This document shows positions 26,277 through 35,964 of a stretch of DNA of 64,000 nt, one piece after another (position 1 is the stretch's first letter; the number at the start of each line of letters is the position of its first letter). Source of the DNA: Thermococcus sp. EP1. GTDB taxonomy: Archaea; Methanobacteriota_B; Thermococci; Thermococcales; Thermococcaceae. Under the pieces are notes generated by a model that was given only the letters and a program-made list of their open reading frames with translations, had not been told where the DNA came from and did not search any database. The stretch is taken from the NCBI RefSeq assembly GCF_001317345.1, contig NZ_JXCG01000003.1, positions 62,001-126,000 of the forward strand, given 5' to 3'. A program made the position numbers and the translations under genes.

Positions 26277-27620
26277 TCACTCCTTCTTAACGTGCTTTTC
26301 GACAAATTCTTTGAGGATGTCCCTGAGCTTTGGTTCCCCGATTTCTTCGAGCTCATACCTAACTCTGACAGCTGGTTTATTGAGTTTCATAACGCGTCTG
26401 AGATCAATTGGGGTCCCTATCACAACTACGTCAGCATCGGCTCTGTTAATGGTTTCTTCAAGTTCTTTGATTTGTTTGGCGCCATAACCCATGGCTGGGA
26501 GAATGACGTCTAGATGGTTGTACTTCTTGTATGTGTCGACAATTGAACCGACTGCATAAGGCCTTGGATCAATTATTTCTTTTGCTCCGAACTTTTTAGC
26601 TGCAATGTAACCAGCACCGTATCTCATTCCACCGTGGGTAAGTGTTGGTCCGTCTTCAACAACAAGAACACGCTTACCCTTAATGAGCTCGGGTTTATCA
26701 ACATAGAGTGGTGAAGCACCATCAATGACGATAGCATTGGGGTTAACTTTTTCGATACTTTCGCGAACCTTTTGGATGTCATCTCTGTTGGCAGTGTCAA
26801 TCTTGTTGATTATTATAACATCGGCAGCTCTGAAGTTGGTTTCGCCTGGGTGGTACTTGAGCTCGTGTCCAGGCCTGTGTGGATCAGTTACAACTATCCA
26901 GAGATCTGGAACATAGAATGGGAAGTCATTGTTTCCGCCATCCCAGAGGATTATGTCAGCTTCTTTTTCGGCTTCACGGAGGATCTTCTCGTAGTCTACA
27001 CCAGCATAGACAACCATTCCCCTGTCGATGTATGGTTCATATTCTTCTCTTTCTTCGATGGTACATTCGTGTTTATCGAGGTCTTCATATGATGCAAATC
27101 TCTGAACGATCTGCTTTCTTAAGTCACCATAGGGCATTGGGTGTCTTATAGCAACTACTTTGTAGCCCATCTCTTGAAGTAATTGAGCAACTTTTCTTGA
27201 GGTTTGACTCTTCCCACATCCAGTTCTTACAGCTGTGACGGCCACAACAGGTTTTGTGCTCTTTATCATGGTGCTCTTTGGACCCAAAAGCCAGAAATCG
27301 GCTCCTGCTGAATGGGCCCTGCTCGCAAGGTGCATCACGTGCTCATGTGAAACATCAGAATAAGCAAATACTACAATATCTATATCATGCTCCTTGATAA
27401 TTTTTTCTAAGTCATCTTCACTCCATATTGGAATTCCATTGGGATAAAGTTCTCCAGCAAGTTCGGGGGGATAAACTCTTCCTTCAATATCGGGAATTTG
27501 AGTTGCAGTAAATGCAACTACCTCGTATTCGGGATTGTCCCTGAAAAATGTGTTGAAATTATGGAAATCTCTTCCAGCTGCTCCGAGAATAACTACTCTT
27601 TTTCTTTTCTTTTCGGCCAT
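26277..27620 (-). CDS. cyclic 2,3-diphosphoglycerate synthetase family protein (COG2403)
   Basis: A 447-residue protein. The N-terminal Rossmann part is RVVILGAAGRDFHNFNTFFRD; the central P-loop domain has AVRTGCGKSQTSRK (Walker A, near 132-139), ILWDGGNNDFPF and INKID, as in G3E-type GTPases. It belongs to the family named after the methanogen cyclic 2,3-DPG synthetase; whether Thermococcales members make that compound is not established, so this stays a family call. The ATG at 27620 follows GAGGTGAT by 4 bases. The spacer to the next gene (27621-27787) shows no gene. Confidence 0.85.
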   Translation of the reverse strand: MAEKKRKRVVILGAAGRDFHNFNTFFRDNPEYEVVAFTATQIPDIEGRVYPPELAGELYPNGIPIWSEDDLEKIIKEHDIDIVVFAYSDVSHEHVMHLASRAHSAGADFWLLGPKSTMIKSTKPVVAVTAVRTGCGKSQTSRKVAQLLQEMGYKVVAIRHPMPYGDLRKQIVQRFASYEDLDKHECTIEEREEYEPYIDRGMVVYAGVDYEKILREAEKEADIILWDGGNNDFPFYVPDLWIVVTDPHRPGHELKYHPGETNFRAADVIIINKIDTANRDDIQKVRESIEKVNPNAIVIDGASPLYVDKPELIKGKRVLVVEDGPTLTHGGMRYGAGYIAAKKFGAKEIIDPRPYAVGSIVDTYKKYNHLDVILPAMGYGAKQIKELEETINRADADVVVIGTPIDLRRVMKLNKPAVRVRYELEEIGEPKLRDILKEFVEKHVKKE

Positions 27621-27787
27621 TTTTATCACCTCAAAATATTCAGCTTAGACAGGTGATGTTTAGATATTGGCATTTATAACTATTTTTGTTGCCTAATGAA
27701 ACTCTTCGTCCAAAAATCTTCATTTTAGCTTTAGGGATCAAAAAGAAATTTCGACACTACTAGTACTAAATTAGACATAAAACTTAT

Positions 27788-28879
27788 TCACTGTTTTGGG
27801 AGTATACTTCTCAGTGTAAGTATATCTCCATCCAGCGTAATTTGAACCTTTAGAACTTCAGTTTTTCTGGCTTTCTCTAGGAATAATTTGTACATCTCAT
27901 TTGCGCTCTCTTCATTTCTCCAAGAGCTTTTCCAGATAAGTACGTAATGGGTGGAATTTTCTGCTAGGATAATAAGATCTCCGTTCCAAGCCCGTGTAAT
28001 TGTCAAAGCGCTGTCTGGATTTACCCCATTTGTTATCATAATGAGATAAAAGTAAAATTCCCCTAGCCTATCTACATGGAGTATTTTGTAACTTTCATCG
28101 ATGTCAATATCTAGTTTTCTAGGGAGAGTTTTATTTAAATAGAGCTCAGGATGCATTATTTGCTGAGTTGTTTGAGGGGGATTTGAGTAAGCATTGTTAA
28201 CAAGGTTCCATCCACCTACGGAATAAAGATACTCAACAAAATGATCTCCAAAAACATAGGGGAAGTAGCCAAAATTTAGTGGAGGATCTGCTAAATAAAA
28301 GGATGTTATTTTTTCTATTTTAATACCATGTATTTTGCAATATATGTCTGCGGTTAAATCTGCATCTCCTTCTACTAAAGCCTTGACAGCTAAACTCCCA
28401 TCTAGTGTTTCGGGATACTGTGGATTAAAGTATTGCTTCTGAAGAATATGGGTAAATTCATGTGCCAAAACCCTTTGGGAAGTGGCTCCTGTTCTGAAGA
28501 AATTCTCTGAAATAATATAAACCTTGTCGCCCGAAGTTACGGCTATCCAAGAGGCCGTTTCTTTAGTTCGAGTTTTTGTTAAATTGTATTCTAGAGGGAC
28601 TAATAGAGTCATTTTATAAATGAGTTCCCATTTTTTGATATTTTCATAGTCTCTTTTGCTTGGGCCCCATTTTTTAAGTGCCTCTTCTCGAGTGAGAACT
28701 TTTATTTCTGGATCTCCTTTAAAAGGAAGTTCTCTGATTTCCTCAACTTCTCTAGAGATATTAAGGGCAATTTTAAGAACTTTTTGTGCTTCCTCACTTG
28801 GATAAGAATAGTTATGATATAAGAAAGCGGCAAGGAAAAAGAGTATTATAAAAATCCCAACAACTTGCTTGTTTTTCAT
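27788..28879 (-). CDS. membrane-anchored gluzincin-like metallopeptidase
   Basis: A 363-residue protein with one N-terminal helix (VGIFIILFFLAAFLYHNY) and an extracellular domain. LAHEFTHILQKQYF (near 140) is an HExxH zinc motif and ALVEGDADLTADIYC (about 30 residues later) supplies the third ligand Glu, as in gluzincins. No closer family was recognised. GGTGA lies 6 bases before the ATG. Downstream of the proteasome beta gene on the same strand with 28 bases between them, so possibly co-transcribed. Confidence 0.8.
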   Translation of the reverse strand: MKNKQVVGIFIILFFLAAFLYHNYSYPSEEAQKVLKIALNISREVEEIRELPFKGDPEIKVLTREEALKKWGPSKRDYENIKKWELIYKMTLLVPLEYNLTKTRTKETASWIAVTSGDKVYIISENFFRTGATSQRVLAHEFTHILQKQYFNPQYPETLDGSLAVKALVEGDADLTADIYCKIHGIKIEKITSFYLADPPLNFGYFPYVFGDHFVEYLYSVGGWNLVNNAYSNPPQTTQQIMHPELYLNKTLPRKLDIDIDESYKILHVDRLGEFYFYLIMITNGVNPDSALTITRAWNGDLIILAENSTHYVLIWKSSWRNEESANEMYKLFLEKARKTEVLKVQITLDGDILTLRSILPKQ

Positions 28880-28907
28880 TTAATTCACCAAAGAAAGAAT
28901 GGAGAGA

Positions 28908-29507
28908 TCACTCTTTAAATTCTACAAATTCCTCTTTCATACCTTCTTTTGTTATTGTAACCACTTGTATTTTCCTTTCACCAGTGTACACATCTCTCTT
29001 ACCTGCTGTTCTAACAGCCTTTATTGCAAGTTCACGAGCCTTTTTGAGACTTATATTCTCCTTGTATCCATCTTCGAGGATTGCTATGGCAAATGGGCTT
29101 CCAGATCCTGTGGCGGTATAATTATCGAAGATTAAACCTCCTAAGGGGTCTAAGTTAGCTAAGGTTGGTTCTTCCACATAACCGCCAATTATGATCTGAA
29201 CCAGATATGGGAACCATTTGCTTTCGTTAAGTATGTTGCTGAGAAGATTCGCCATGGCCTTGGCTGTCATTGGTTTTCCCCATGTGAATTGGTAGTATCT
29301 TGCTTCAGCTTCAAGCATTCTGGCTAAGGCTTGTAAGTCTCCTACACTCCCTGCGGTTGTTATGGCAATTTTGTCGGTTATAGGGAGAATTTTCTTTATA
29401 TTAAGAGTTTCTACCATGTGATCGAGAGAAGCCTGAGTATCTGCAGCTAACACTACTCCATCCTTTAGTTTAATTCCAACCGTTGTTGTCCCAGTTTTCT
29501 TTTCCAT
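28908..29507 (-). CDS. psmB: proteasome subunit beta
   Basis: A 199-residue catalytic subunit of the 20S proteasome. A short propeptide (MEKKTG) precedes TTTVG, so autocleavage would expose Thr7 as the nucleophile. The other catalytic residues are Asp in LAADTQAS and Lys in [23 protein letters not shown] is the conserved glycine-serine loop. Thermococcales have two beta subunits; the type was not decided. GAGGTGA lies 7 bases before the ATG and a TTTAAAA box lies at about 29541-29552. Confidence 0.95.
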   Translation of the reverse strand: MEKKTGTTTVGIKLKDGVVLAADTQASLDHMVETLNIKKILPITDKIAITTAGSVGDLQALARMLEAEARYYQFTWGKPMTAKAMANLLSNILNESKWFPYLVQIIIGGYVEEPTLANLDPLGGLIFDNYTATGSGSPFAIAILEDGYKENISLKKARELAIKAVRTAGKRDVYTGERKIQVVTITKEGMKEEFVEFKE

Positions 29508-29540
29508 ATCCTCTCACCTCTAGATGTGTATTTCTTAGAA

Positions 29541-29552
29541 GAGTTTTAAACC
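29541..29552 (-). promoter_or_regulatory. promoter of the proteasome beta gene
   Basis: On the minus strand AAAGG-TTTAAAACTC gives a BRE-like stretch and TATA box about 40 bases before the ATG at 29507, predicting a leader of about 13-15 bases that still contains the GAGGTGA site. Confidence 0.5.
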
Positions 29553-29604
29553 TTTGGGAGTATACACTAAGTTAAAGTAGATTTAAAAATAAGCGAAGGA
29601 GTTT

Positions 29605-30138
29605 TCAACCTTCAAGCATGTCCTTGCAGCTCTCGCAGACCCAGCGTTCATAACCCTCGCGAACGACTCTGTGTAGCTGAGCATATTGGCCACATACTTC
29701 ACATATTCCATAGACTTCTCCAGCTTCTTCTTCAGACTCTTCTTCCTCTTGATTGTATGCATTTAAAGCTGCAAGTAGATCTGCTGCTGTTACAAATCCC
29801 ATTGGCATTCCTAATTTTGTTACAAGAAGTCTTCTAACACTTTTCTCCATCATTAGTTCAATTGCATCCTGGATGTCATAATCATACTCTATTGTTATGG
29901 GAGTTTTTGTCATAATGTCGCTTACTTTGACTTCTTTGGGGTCTTTTCCCTTGGCAACTACCTTATTAAGTATGTCTCTATCAGTAACGATGCCTATGAT
30001 TTCGTCTTTTTCCATAACAACTGCACTACTGACTTTGTTTTTTGCGAGAATTTTTGCTACTCGTTCGACGGTTTCAACTGGTTTAACAACAATTGCTTTC
30101 CTTTTAACTATCTGCTCCACAGTAATTTTTGGCATCAT
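29605..30138 (-). CDS. CBS-pair protein with C-terminal zinc ribbon
   Basis: A 177-residue protein with two CBS motifs (residues ~1-130; VSDIMTKTPITIEYDYDIQDA begins the second, with IGIVTDRDIL and GFVTAADLL closing each). CBS pairs bind adenosine nucleotides as energy sensors. An acidic linker (QEEEESEEEAGE) leads to a zinc ribbon CEVCGQ-x15-CESC. The partner is unknown. GGAGGGATC lies before tandem ATGs at 30138 and 30135. Confidence 0.88.
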   Translation of the reverse strand: MMPKITVEQIVKRKAIVVKPVETVERVAKILAKNKVSSAVVMEKDEIIGIVTDRDILNKVVAKGKDPKEVKVSDIMTKTPITIEYDYDIQDAIELMMEKSVRRLLVTKLGMPMGFVTAADLLAALNAYNQEEEESEEEAGEVYGICEVCGQYAQLHRVVREGYERWVCESCKDMLEG

Positions 30139-30195
30139 TGTGATCCCTCCTGATTCATGTTGAACTACGCTAGGAGACTTAAAAATGTTTTGGGC

Positions 30196-30795
30196 TTAGA
30201 TTCTTTTGCTCAATAAGTATCGAAAAACTAGGAAAAAGCTTACTACGAAAACCAAAACTGCTAAAATATAAGGCATTGGTGAAGCTTTGGCCAATGTGGG
30301 CATGACAGTTTTGTTGATAGTTTCAAGACCTGTGGGGGTAGGAGCTTTTTCAACTGCGTATGTCATGTTTTCAAGGCTTGGTTGGGGTTTTTCTACAAGA
30401 AGCTTATTGGATACTATGTAGACACTAGAAGCCAATAATCCAGCTATGCTTAAACTTATAATCTGCATCTTCTCAAAAACTCTTAAAAATCGCTTTTTGG
30501 TTGGTATTCTCCTTGGGAGAAGCAAAATAGGCTTTGATGAGGCCCTATAAAGTTTTACCTCTTGTAATCTTTTTCCATACTTTTTCCCAGCCACTTCAAC
30601 AAGACTAACTCTCACCATTTTATCTAAGTGATAAGAAACTGTAGAAATCGGAATATTGAGCTCTTTTGCTATTTCGGACATTGAAAGTGTTTTTTCTTGG
30701 AGTAAAGTGAGAATTGAAAGAGCAGTATCATTAGCTAGAATTTGGGCGAGTTCTCGTGCCTTTTCATCTCTGATGTCAATTGTCTCAAATTCCAC
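30196..30795 (-). CDS. membrane-bound winged-helix transcription regulator
   Basis: A 199-residue protein. Residues ~10-90 are an ArsR-type winged helix: ALSILTLLQEKTLSMSEIAKELNIPISTVSYHLDKM. Then come a helix near 112-128 (ISLSIAGLLASSVYIV), a Pro/Thr-rich loop with NMT and NKT sites, and a second helix (ILAVLVFVVSFFLVFRYLL) at the end. The DNA-binding domain is cytoplasmic with a ~45-residue loop probably outside, so it may sense external or membrane signals directly (inference). The start is a GTG at 30795. Confidence 0.85.
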   Translation of the reverse strand: MEFETIDIRDEKARELAQILANDTALSILTLLQEKTLSMSEIAKELNIPISTVSYHLDKMVRVSLVEVAGKKYGKRLQEVKLYRASSKPILLLPRRIPTKKRFLRVFEKMQIISLSIAGLLASSVYIVSNKLLVEKPQPSLENMTYAVEKAPTPTGLETINKTVMPTLAKASPMPYILAVLVFVVSFFLVFRYLLSKRI

Positions 30796-30908
30796 TCACT
30801 ACACCACAGAAAACTTGGTAATGTAGGTATTAAAATCTTTGTTTTCACTTCAAAAGTGATTGAAGTTAAAAATTTAGTAAAGTTATGAAAAGGAAAGAAA
30901 AGCTAAAT

Positions 30909-31184
30909 TCATGGCTTTTCGAGGATGATCTCAATTGTTGATGTGTTTGCAGTTCTTCCATCAGCTGTTGGAAGTTCTTCTGTGCCTATCTTTATCTCTT
31001 TAACTCTAACCTCTGGAAGGAACCTGTTTCTGACGATCTCTGCAACGTCAACAGCTCTGCTGATAGCCCTACCTCTTGCTCTAACGCTAACTTCCTTAGC
31101 GCCCTCGTTGAACTGGGTTATTACAGCTAACACATAGTTCATAACAGGCTTCTTTCCTATGAAGACAACATGTTCCTCTGCCAT
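30909..31184 (-). CDS. albA: DNA/RNA-binding protein Alba
   Basis: A 91-residue chromatin protein. [17 protein letters not shown] includes the Lys known to be acetylated in Sulfolobus Alba; [23 protein letters not shown] and the [12 protein letters not shown] end complete the family pattern. It coats and compacts DNA and also binds RNA. The ATG at 31184 follows GGAGGGTG by about 5 bases; the GTG at 31193 lies within that region and is not used. Confidence 0.96.
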   Translation of the reverse strand: MAEEHVVFIGKKPVMNYVLAVITQFNEGAKEVSVRARGRAISRAVDVAEIVRNRFLPEVRVKEIKIGTEELPTADGRTANTSTIEIILEKP

Positions 31185-31230
31185 TTTTGACACCCTCCGA
31201 AAGTTTTGTCAATAGCAAACTTTGGATATA

Positions 31231-31248
31231 TAGTTAAATACTTTTCGG
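31231..31248 (-). promoter_or_regulatory. promoter of alba
   Basis: On the minus strand CCGAAAA followed by GTATTTAACTA forms a good BRE/TATA pair about 50 bases before the ATG, consistent with a strongly expressed gene. Confidence 0.5.
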
Positions 31249-31369
31249 TTAAATAGCAAAGTTTCCAAATACTCTCTAAAAACCCAAAAAGTTGGGTTTT
31301 GATTTTAACATCTTTGTGTTGATTAGAAAATTTTTTTAAGCTAGATTATAACAAGAAATTGGTGATAAT

Positions 31370-32725
31370 ATGGCTATTCATCCAATCGATTATAGGTATG
31401 GTAGTGAAGAAATGAAACGTATCTGGGAGGAAGAAAATAAACTACAAAAACTTCTTGATGTTGAGGCTGCTTTAGCTAGGGCTCATGCACAACTAGGTAA
31501 CATTCCTGAAGAAAGTGCAAAAATAATCAGCGAAAGGGCTAATACCAAGTGGGTGAGGGTTGAAAGGGTTCAGGAGATTGAGGAGGAGATACATCACGAT
31601 ATAATGGCCGTAGTTAAGGCTCTGAGCGAAGTTTGTGGAGAACATGGGAAATACATACATCTTGGGGCCACTTCTAATGACATAATAGATACTGCAAATG
31701 CTCTCCTAATTAAAGAGTCTTTGGAGATTGTCCTAAAGGATTTAAAAGAGTTGAGAACAATTTTGAAGAGTCTTGCGAAAGAACATAAGTATACCGTGTG
31801 CATAGGAAGAACTCACGGCCAGCATGCAGTTCCAACGACATATGGAATGAAATTTGCAATATGGCTTGATGAAATACAAAGACACATAGAGAGAATTGAA
31901 GAAGCAAAAAAGAGAATTCTGGTTGGACAAATGAGTGGTGCTGTCGGGACAATGGCTTCTTTTGGTGAAATGGGCTTAAAAATCCAGGAATTAGTGATGA
32001 AAGATCTTGGTCTCAAATCTGCTCTAATAAGCAATCAAATAATTCAGAGAGATGTGTATGCAGAACTTATGAGTATTTTGGCCATTATAGCATCTACTCT
32101 TGATAAAATTGCTCTTGAGATAAGGAATCTTCAGAGAACTGAAATTTTAGAGATTAGTGAGCCATTTGGAAAGAAACAAGTAGGTTCTTCCACAATGCCT
32201 CATAAGAGGAATCCAATAAGAAGTGAGAAAATTAGTGGGCTCGCGAGAGTTATCTATTCAAATATTATTCCAGCACTTTTGAATAACCCTCTATGGCATG
32301 AGCGGGACCTTACAAATTCTTCCGTCGAACGGGTAATACTTCCAGAGACATTTGTGCTCTTAGACGAGATGCTTAAAAACATGAAGAAAGTGCTTTTGGG
32401 TCTGGAATTTTTCCCAGAGAACATAAAGAAGAACCTTTACCTTACAAAGAACTTAATAATGGCTGAACCATTAATGTTAAAGCTTACTGAGAAAGGTATG
32501 GGAAGGCAGGAGGCTCATGAACTTGTAAGGAGGCTTGCAATGAAGGCGTTTGAGGAAAATAGGGATCTGTTGGAAGTGTTGTCTGAAAGCAAAGAAGCAA
32601 GAGAGTATTTAACAGACGATGACTTAGCATCATTAAAGCCTGAAAACTATATTGGCATGGCCCCTCAGATAGTTGACAATGTCATAGCTTACGTAGAAGA
32701 AAAAGAGAAAACTGAGGAGTCTTAA
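31370..32725 (+). CDS. purB: adenylosuccinate lyase
   Basis: A 451-residue fumarase/aspartase-superfamily lyase that acts twice in purine synthesis (SAICAR to AICAR; adenylosuccinate to AMP). Signature blocks: HLGATSNDIIDTANAL, GRTHGQHAVPTTYGMKFA (catalytic His) and GSSTMPHKRNPIRSE (the mobile signature loop). Length is normal. GGTGAT lies 4 bases before the ATG; a TTTTTTAAG box near 31332-31340 gives it its own promoter. It converges on tiaS with a single base between stops. Confidence 0.96.
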   Translation: MAIHPIDYRYGSEEMKRIWEEENKLQKLLDVEAALARAHAQLGNIPEESAKIISERANTKWVRVERVQEIEEEIHHDIMAVVKALSEVCGEHGKYIHLGATSNDIIDTANALLIKESLEIVLKDLKELRTILKSLAKEHKYTVCIGRTHGQHAVPTTYGMKFAIWLDEIQRHIERIEEAKKRILVGQMSGAVGTMASFGEMGLKIQELVMKDLGLKSALISNQIIQRDVYAELMSILAIIASTLDKIALEIRNLQRTEILEISEPFGKKQVGSSTMPHKRNPIRSEKISGLARVIYSNIIPALLNNPLWHERDLTNSSVERVILPETFVLLDEMLKNMKKVLLGLEFFPENIKKNLYLTKNLIMAEPLMLKLTEKGMGRQEAHELVRRLAMKAFEENRDLLEVLSESKEAREYLTDDDLASLKPENYIGMAPQIVDNVIAYVEEKEKTEES

Positions 32726-32726
32726 A

Positions 32727-34013
32727 CTACTTTTTTAATTTTAACACGTCTAAGATCTTGTCCTCTGCCGTTGGGAGGACCAATGGCCGAGAGAGATGCT
32801 TTCGAGCATCTGGAGGTACTTCATAGATCTTTCTTTTAAGGTCTCGTGGAATTCTTTTGGGGATTAAGACTTTTTTCATTTTGTATCCACACTTTTTGCA
32901 CTTTAGATACTCCCCTTTACTCTTCATAGTGCCTTTACATTTTGGACATTTTGGTTTTTCATATGTTATTTTTTCAGCTAGCTTTATAGGGTAAAACTTT
33001 TCGAGGTTGAGGGTTAACACACCATTGAATTCTTTTACTCCACCAGCAGCGATTATTTCATCTCCCTCAATGAGCATTCTTACATATTTTCTAAACCCTT
33101 TTGTGGGTTCAAACGCTGCTACTCTTAGGGTTCCACTCTCATCGCATATCTCAAAAAAGACATGGCGTCCTTTTTCCCAGTATTTTTTTATCACTTTTCC
33201 TCTCACTATAGCACTCTCTAAGGGTTTTAACTCCCCAATTTTTTTGAATCTTAGATGATCATCTGTGTTTTGGTTAGTTTTGTAAATCTGGAAGAAATCA
33301 ATGGGTTCTTCAAAAATAATATTTTCAAATGCCCACATAACTTTGTTTTTATCTATTCCTCTAATTCCAACCAACACGGGGTCTTTACCATGAGGGGTTA
33401 TTAAGACACTGCCCTTGGATAAGTCAACGTTGTCATAGGTAAATGGATACGTAAGATGATCTACTGCAAAAACACTTTCTTTATTCACTTTTCTGACAGT
33501 TCCCCAAAACTCTCTTGTCCGATAAGCAAGGAGTTCATAAGTAAAGACTTTGAGTGGATGGCCAATAGCTGCCAATGCTCCTATTATCCCTCGTCCTAAT
33601 CTGAATTTATGAATTTCAGCATTTAGCTCTTCTGCAATATTTTCAGCGTCCGTTATATCTAGATGCTCCCAAATAGCCTGATATGCAAATCTTTCTAGCT
33701 TTTCAGGAACGTCACCTTCAATAAAAACAACGCCTGGGTTAGTGTTCTGATGAGAAAAGTCTGAAAGTTCTTTTACTATTCCTAACACGAGATTTTTTAT
33801 TTTGGGTATATCTTCTTCCTTGGCATCAAAACTCATTGCAACAGCCCCGTTCCCACGGGTTTTATAAGGCACATTGGGGTTTAACCTGATCAATTTTGGT
33901 AGGTCTAAAGGCTCCGCTATCTTGGAGATCTCTCTATATAATAAAGCTCCTAAATATGTGGTGCACATGCCCTCTGGAGAGTCTGTATCATCGATACCTA
34001 TGTGGAGTTTCAC
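32727..34013 (-). CDS. tiaS: tRNA(Ile2) 2-agmatinylcytidine synthetase TiaS
   Basis: A 428-residue ATP-dependent enzyme that attaches agmatine to C34 of tRNA-Ile2 so it reads AUA. Seen: [19 protein letters not shown] at the start, the [10 protein letters not shown] block, [11 protein letters not shown], an OB-fold domain ([20 protein letters not shown]) and a C-terminal zinc ribbon [21 protein letters not shown]. The frame is open to 34121, but the GTG at 34013 with GGAGGT 7 bases upstream matches the family N-terminus. Confidence 0.95.
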   Translation of the reverse strand: MKLHIGIDDTDSPEGMCTTYLGALLYREISKIAEPLDLPKLIRLNPNVPYKTRGNGAVAMSFDAKEEDIPKIKNLVLGIVKELSDFSHQNTNPGVVFIEGDVPEKLERFAYQAIWEHLDITDAENIAEELNAEIHKFRLGRGIIGALAAIGHPLKVFTYELLAYRTREFWGTVRKVNKESVFAVDHLTYPFTYDNVDLSKGSVLITPHGKDPVLVGIRGIDKNKVMWAFENIIFEEPIDFFQIYKTNQNTDDHLRFKKIGELKPLESAIVRGKVIKKYWEKGRHVFFEICDESGTLRVAAFEPTKGFRKYVRMLIEGDEIIAAGGVKEFNGVLTLNLEKFYPIKLAEKITYEKPKCPKCKGTMKSKGEYLKCKKCGYKMKKVLIPKRIPRDLKRKIYEVPPDARKHLSRPLVLPTAEDKILDVLKLKK

Positions 34014-34165
34014 AATTTTGACCTCCTTCTCACCTTTTAAGGTGAGACTTTCAGGTTTTAAAGCATAGGGAGTGGTTAAAAGTTTATCCATCAAGGAGTG
34101 TGTTAATGCCAAAGTACTCAAAATTTCATTATTACATTTTAAGGAGATATAAAAAGGAAAATAGA

Positions 34166-34807
34166 CTAAATCCTGAGCTCTATACCATCAAGCTCATTGT
34201 CTATCGATTTGACAATTGAGAATAAGATATTTTTCCCAGCTTTATCCAGTTTAATAATCGTTGTGGAAACGCTTTCAATTAGAGGGAGTGCTTCAGGAAA
34301 AGCTCTCTCTAAGACGTTTGTTGGGATGTAGTAGAAGGCTATCCTCTTTTCAAATCCAATAAATGGCATAACTTGGTTTATAAGGTTTTGTAGTACTTCT
34401 TCTTTGGAACCAGATGTTATTAATAGTTTTTCATAACCTAAAACACAATTGATGACTCTTTCTCTATTGAAATAATTTTCAAAAATCTCTTGATACCTTT
34501 TATTGAGCACAGGTATATCACTCCGGCTTATATATCCTACAATATTACCCGTTTTCTGAATTCCTCTAATTTTAATGACTTTACTCTCGTCTAGCACCTT
34601 GGTTTCTAGTCCTGCAATCTTCATGTGTTGTTTGTAAACATTAAGAGTATCGAGGATATCATCAATAAGGATTAGATATCCTCGCTCTTTGGCCCAGTTT
34701 AATATTAAATGAAAGAGTTTTGAAGTTGGAGTATATGTAGAGTGTTCTACTAAAACGGTTTCCCCCCATTTAAGATTATCTAGAATCCTCTCTAACATTT
34801 CAATCAT
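34166..34807 (-). CDS. DUF257 family protein (KaiC-related fold, no P-loop)
   Basis: A 213-residue protein of the Thermococcales-restricted DUF257 family. It has the layout of a RecA/KaiC domain ([25 protein letters not shown] where the P-loop would be, then [12 protein letters not shown]) but lacks GKT/S, so it probably does not hydrolyse ATP. The function is unknown. The ATG at 34807 follows GAGGTG by 6 bases. It is one of several P-loop-less RecA-fold proteins in this window. Confidence 0.78.
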   Translation of the reverse strand: MIEMLERILDNLKWGETVLVEHSTYTPTSKLFHLILNWAKERGYLILIDDILDTLNVYKQHMKIAGLETKVLDESKVIKIRGIQKTGNIVGYISRSDIPVLNKRYQEIFENYFNRERVINCVLGYEKLLITSGSKEEVLQNLINQVMPFIGFEKRIAFYYIPTNVLERAFPEALPLIESVSTTIIKLDKAGKNILFSIVKSIDNELDGIELRI

Positions 34808-34857
34808 AGTGTACACCTCACATGATACATATGCAATATTTAATATTTAAATTTTTT

Positions 34858-34968
34858 ATGAATGGAAGTGTAGGAAGTGTCACAATTCTCAAGAGGTGGT
34901 GCTTTTTCACGCTACATTCCTTAGGAGGGAGAGGGAAGTTAGAGTTGCCAGCATATTTGGGACGATAA
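34858..34968 (+). other. 36-codon open frame of doubtful coding status
   Basis: An ATG at 34858 opens 36 codons (MNGSVGSVTILKRWCFF, TLHSLGGRGKLELPAYLGR) between the DUF257 and COG1395 genes. It has a TA-rich promoter-like stretch but no ribosome binding site, and an unusual mix of residues. The purine-rich segment TTAGGAGGGAGAGGGAAG inside it is out of keeping with the neighbouring spacer. It may be a remnant. Confidence 0.2.
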
Positions 34969-34972
34969 AAAC

Positions 34973-34981
34973 TTTTAAACT
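34973..34981 (+). promoter_or_regulatory. TATA box for a leaderless transcript of the COG1395 gene
   Basis: TTTTAAACT is centred about 27 bases before the ATG at 35005. Transcription would begin at or within two bases of the start codon, and no ribosome binding site precedes that ATG, so the mRNA is probably leaderless. Confidence 0.45.
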
Positions 34982-35004
34982 CCTTTATATTAATTATAAA
35001 TGAG

Positions 35005-35964
35005 ATGATGGAAAAAGAAAGATTATTGCGGGTTGTTGAAGGTATCTTCAAAGGCACTGGATTTAAAGTTGCTAGAATGGAATTTAGAGGTTCATGCTTT
35101 GATTTAGCTGCTAGTAGACTATTTTTACTCTTATTTGTGAAGGTTCTTCAGAATATTGATTCTCTCAGTGAAGCCCAAGCTGAGGATCTAAAACGATTAG
35201 CAAAGCTTTTTGAGGCTTCTCCACTTATTATAGGTCTTAAATCAAAGAATGAGGAGCTTGAAGAGGGAGTAGTATATGAGAGACATGGACTCTATGCTTT
35301 GAATCCTCAAACGCTCTATGATGTACTTGTACAGAATGAGCTTCCCGCAATTTTTGCTGAAAGGGGAGGTTTCTATGTCAGAGTTGATGGGAACTACCTG
35401 AAGGAACTGCGAGAGACTCATGGTTATAGTGTTGGAGAACTTGCTGAATTGCTTGGAGTCTCGAGAAAAAGTCTTCAAAACTATGAAAAAGGAGAGCAGG
35501 CCATGAGTCTTGAAATCGCCCTTAGATTAGAGGAGATCTTTGATGCTCCTGTTGCAAAGCCAATTGATATTCTTAACTCGAGAGTTGAGGCTAAAATGAG
35601 AGTAGAACCCGAGACGGAATTAGAGAGAGAAATATTTAGACGTTTAGAGACGTTTGGCATGGGTGTTGTTAAGATTAAAAAGGCACCCTTTGATGCAATC
35701 TCTAAGGAGGAGGGCCTAAAAATACTCACTGGTATAAGTGAGAGAAAAACCACTTCAACAGTGAGAAGGGCCCAAATGGTAAATGAAGTGAGCAAGATCA
35801 TTCATAGTGATGGTCTTTTTATTCTTGAAAAGACAAAAACTGAGGTTGTAGGGGAGGTTCCATTGATTCCCAAAGAAAAACTTGATGAAATTAAGGACGC
35901 AGATGAGTTAATGGAAATGATTGAAGAGCTTAAAAAAGAGATAAAGAGGAAGATATTCAGCTGA
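35005..35964 (+). CDS. COG1395 HTH-type transcriptional regulator
   Basis: A 319-residue archaeal regulator. A nuclease-like or sensory N-terminal part (MEFRGSCFDLAASRLFLLLFVKVLQN) is followed near 130-185 by a Cro/C1-type HTH: LKELRETHGYSVGELAELLG then VSRKSLQNYEKGEQAMSLEIA. The C-terminal part (residues 200-319) is conserved in the family but uncharacterised. The target genes are unknown. It overlaps the end of the convergent HD gene by 8 bases. Confidence 0.88.
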   Translation: MMEKERLLRVVEGIFKGTGFKVARMEFRGSCFDLAASRLFLLLFVKVLQNIDSLSEAQAEDLKRLAKLFEASPLIIGLKSKNEELEEGVVYERHGLYALNPQTLYDVLVQNELPAIFAERGGFYVRVDGNYLKELRETHGYSVGELAELLGVSRKSLQNYEKGEQAMSLEIALRLEEIFDAPVAKPIDILNSRVEAKMRVEPETELEREIFRRLETFGMGVVKIKKAPFDAISKEEGLKILTGISERKTTSTVRRAQMVNEVSKIIHSDGLFILEKTKTEVVGEVPLIPKEKLDEIKDADELMEMIEELKKEIKRKIFS

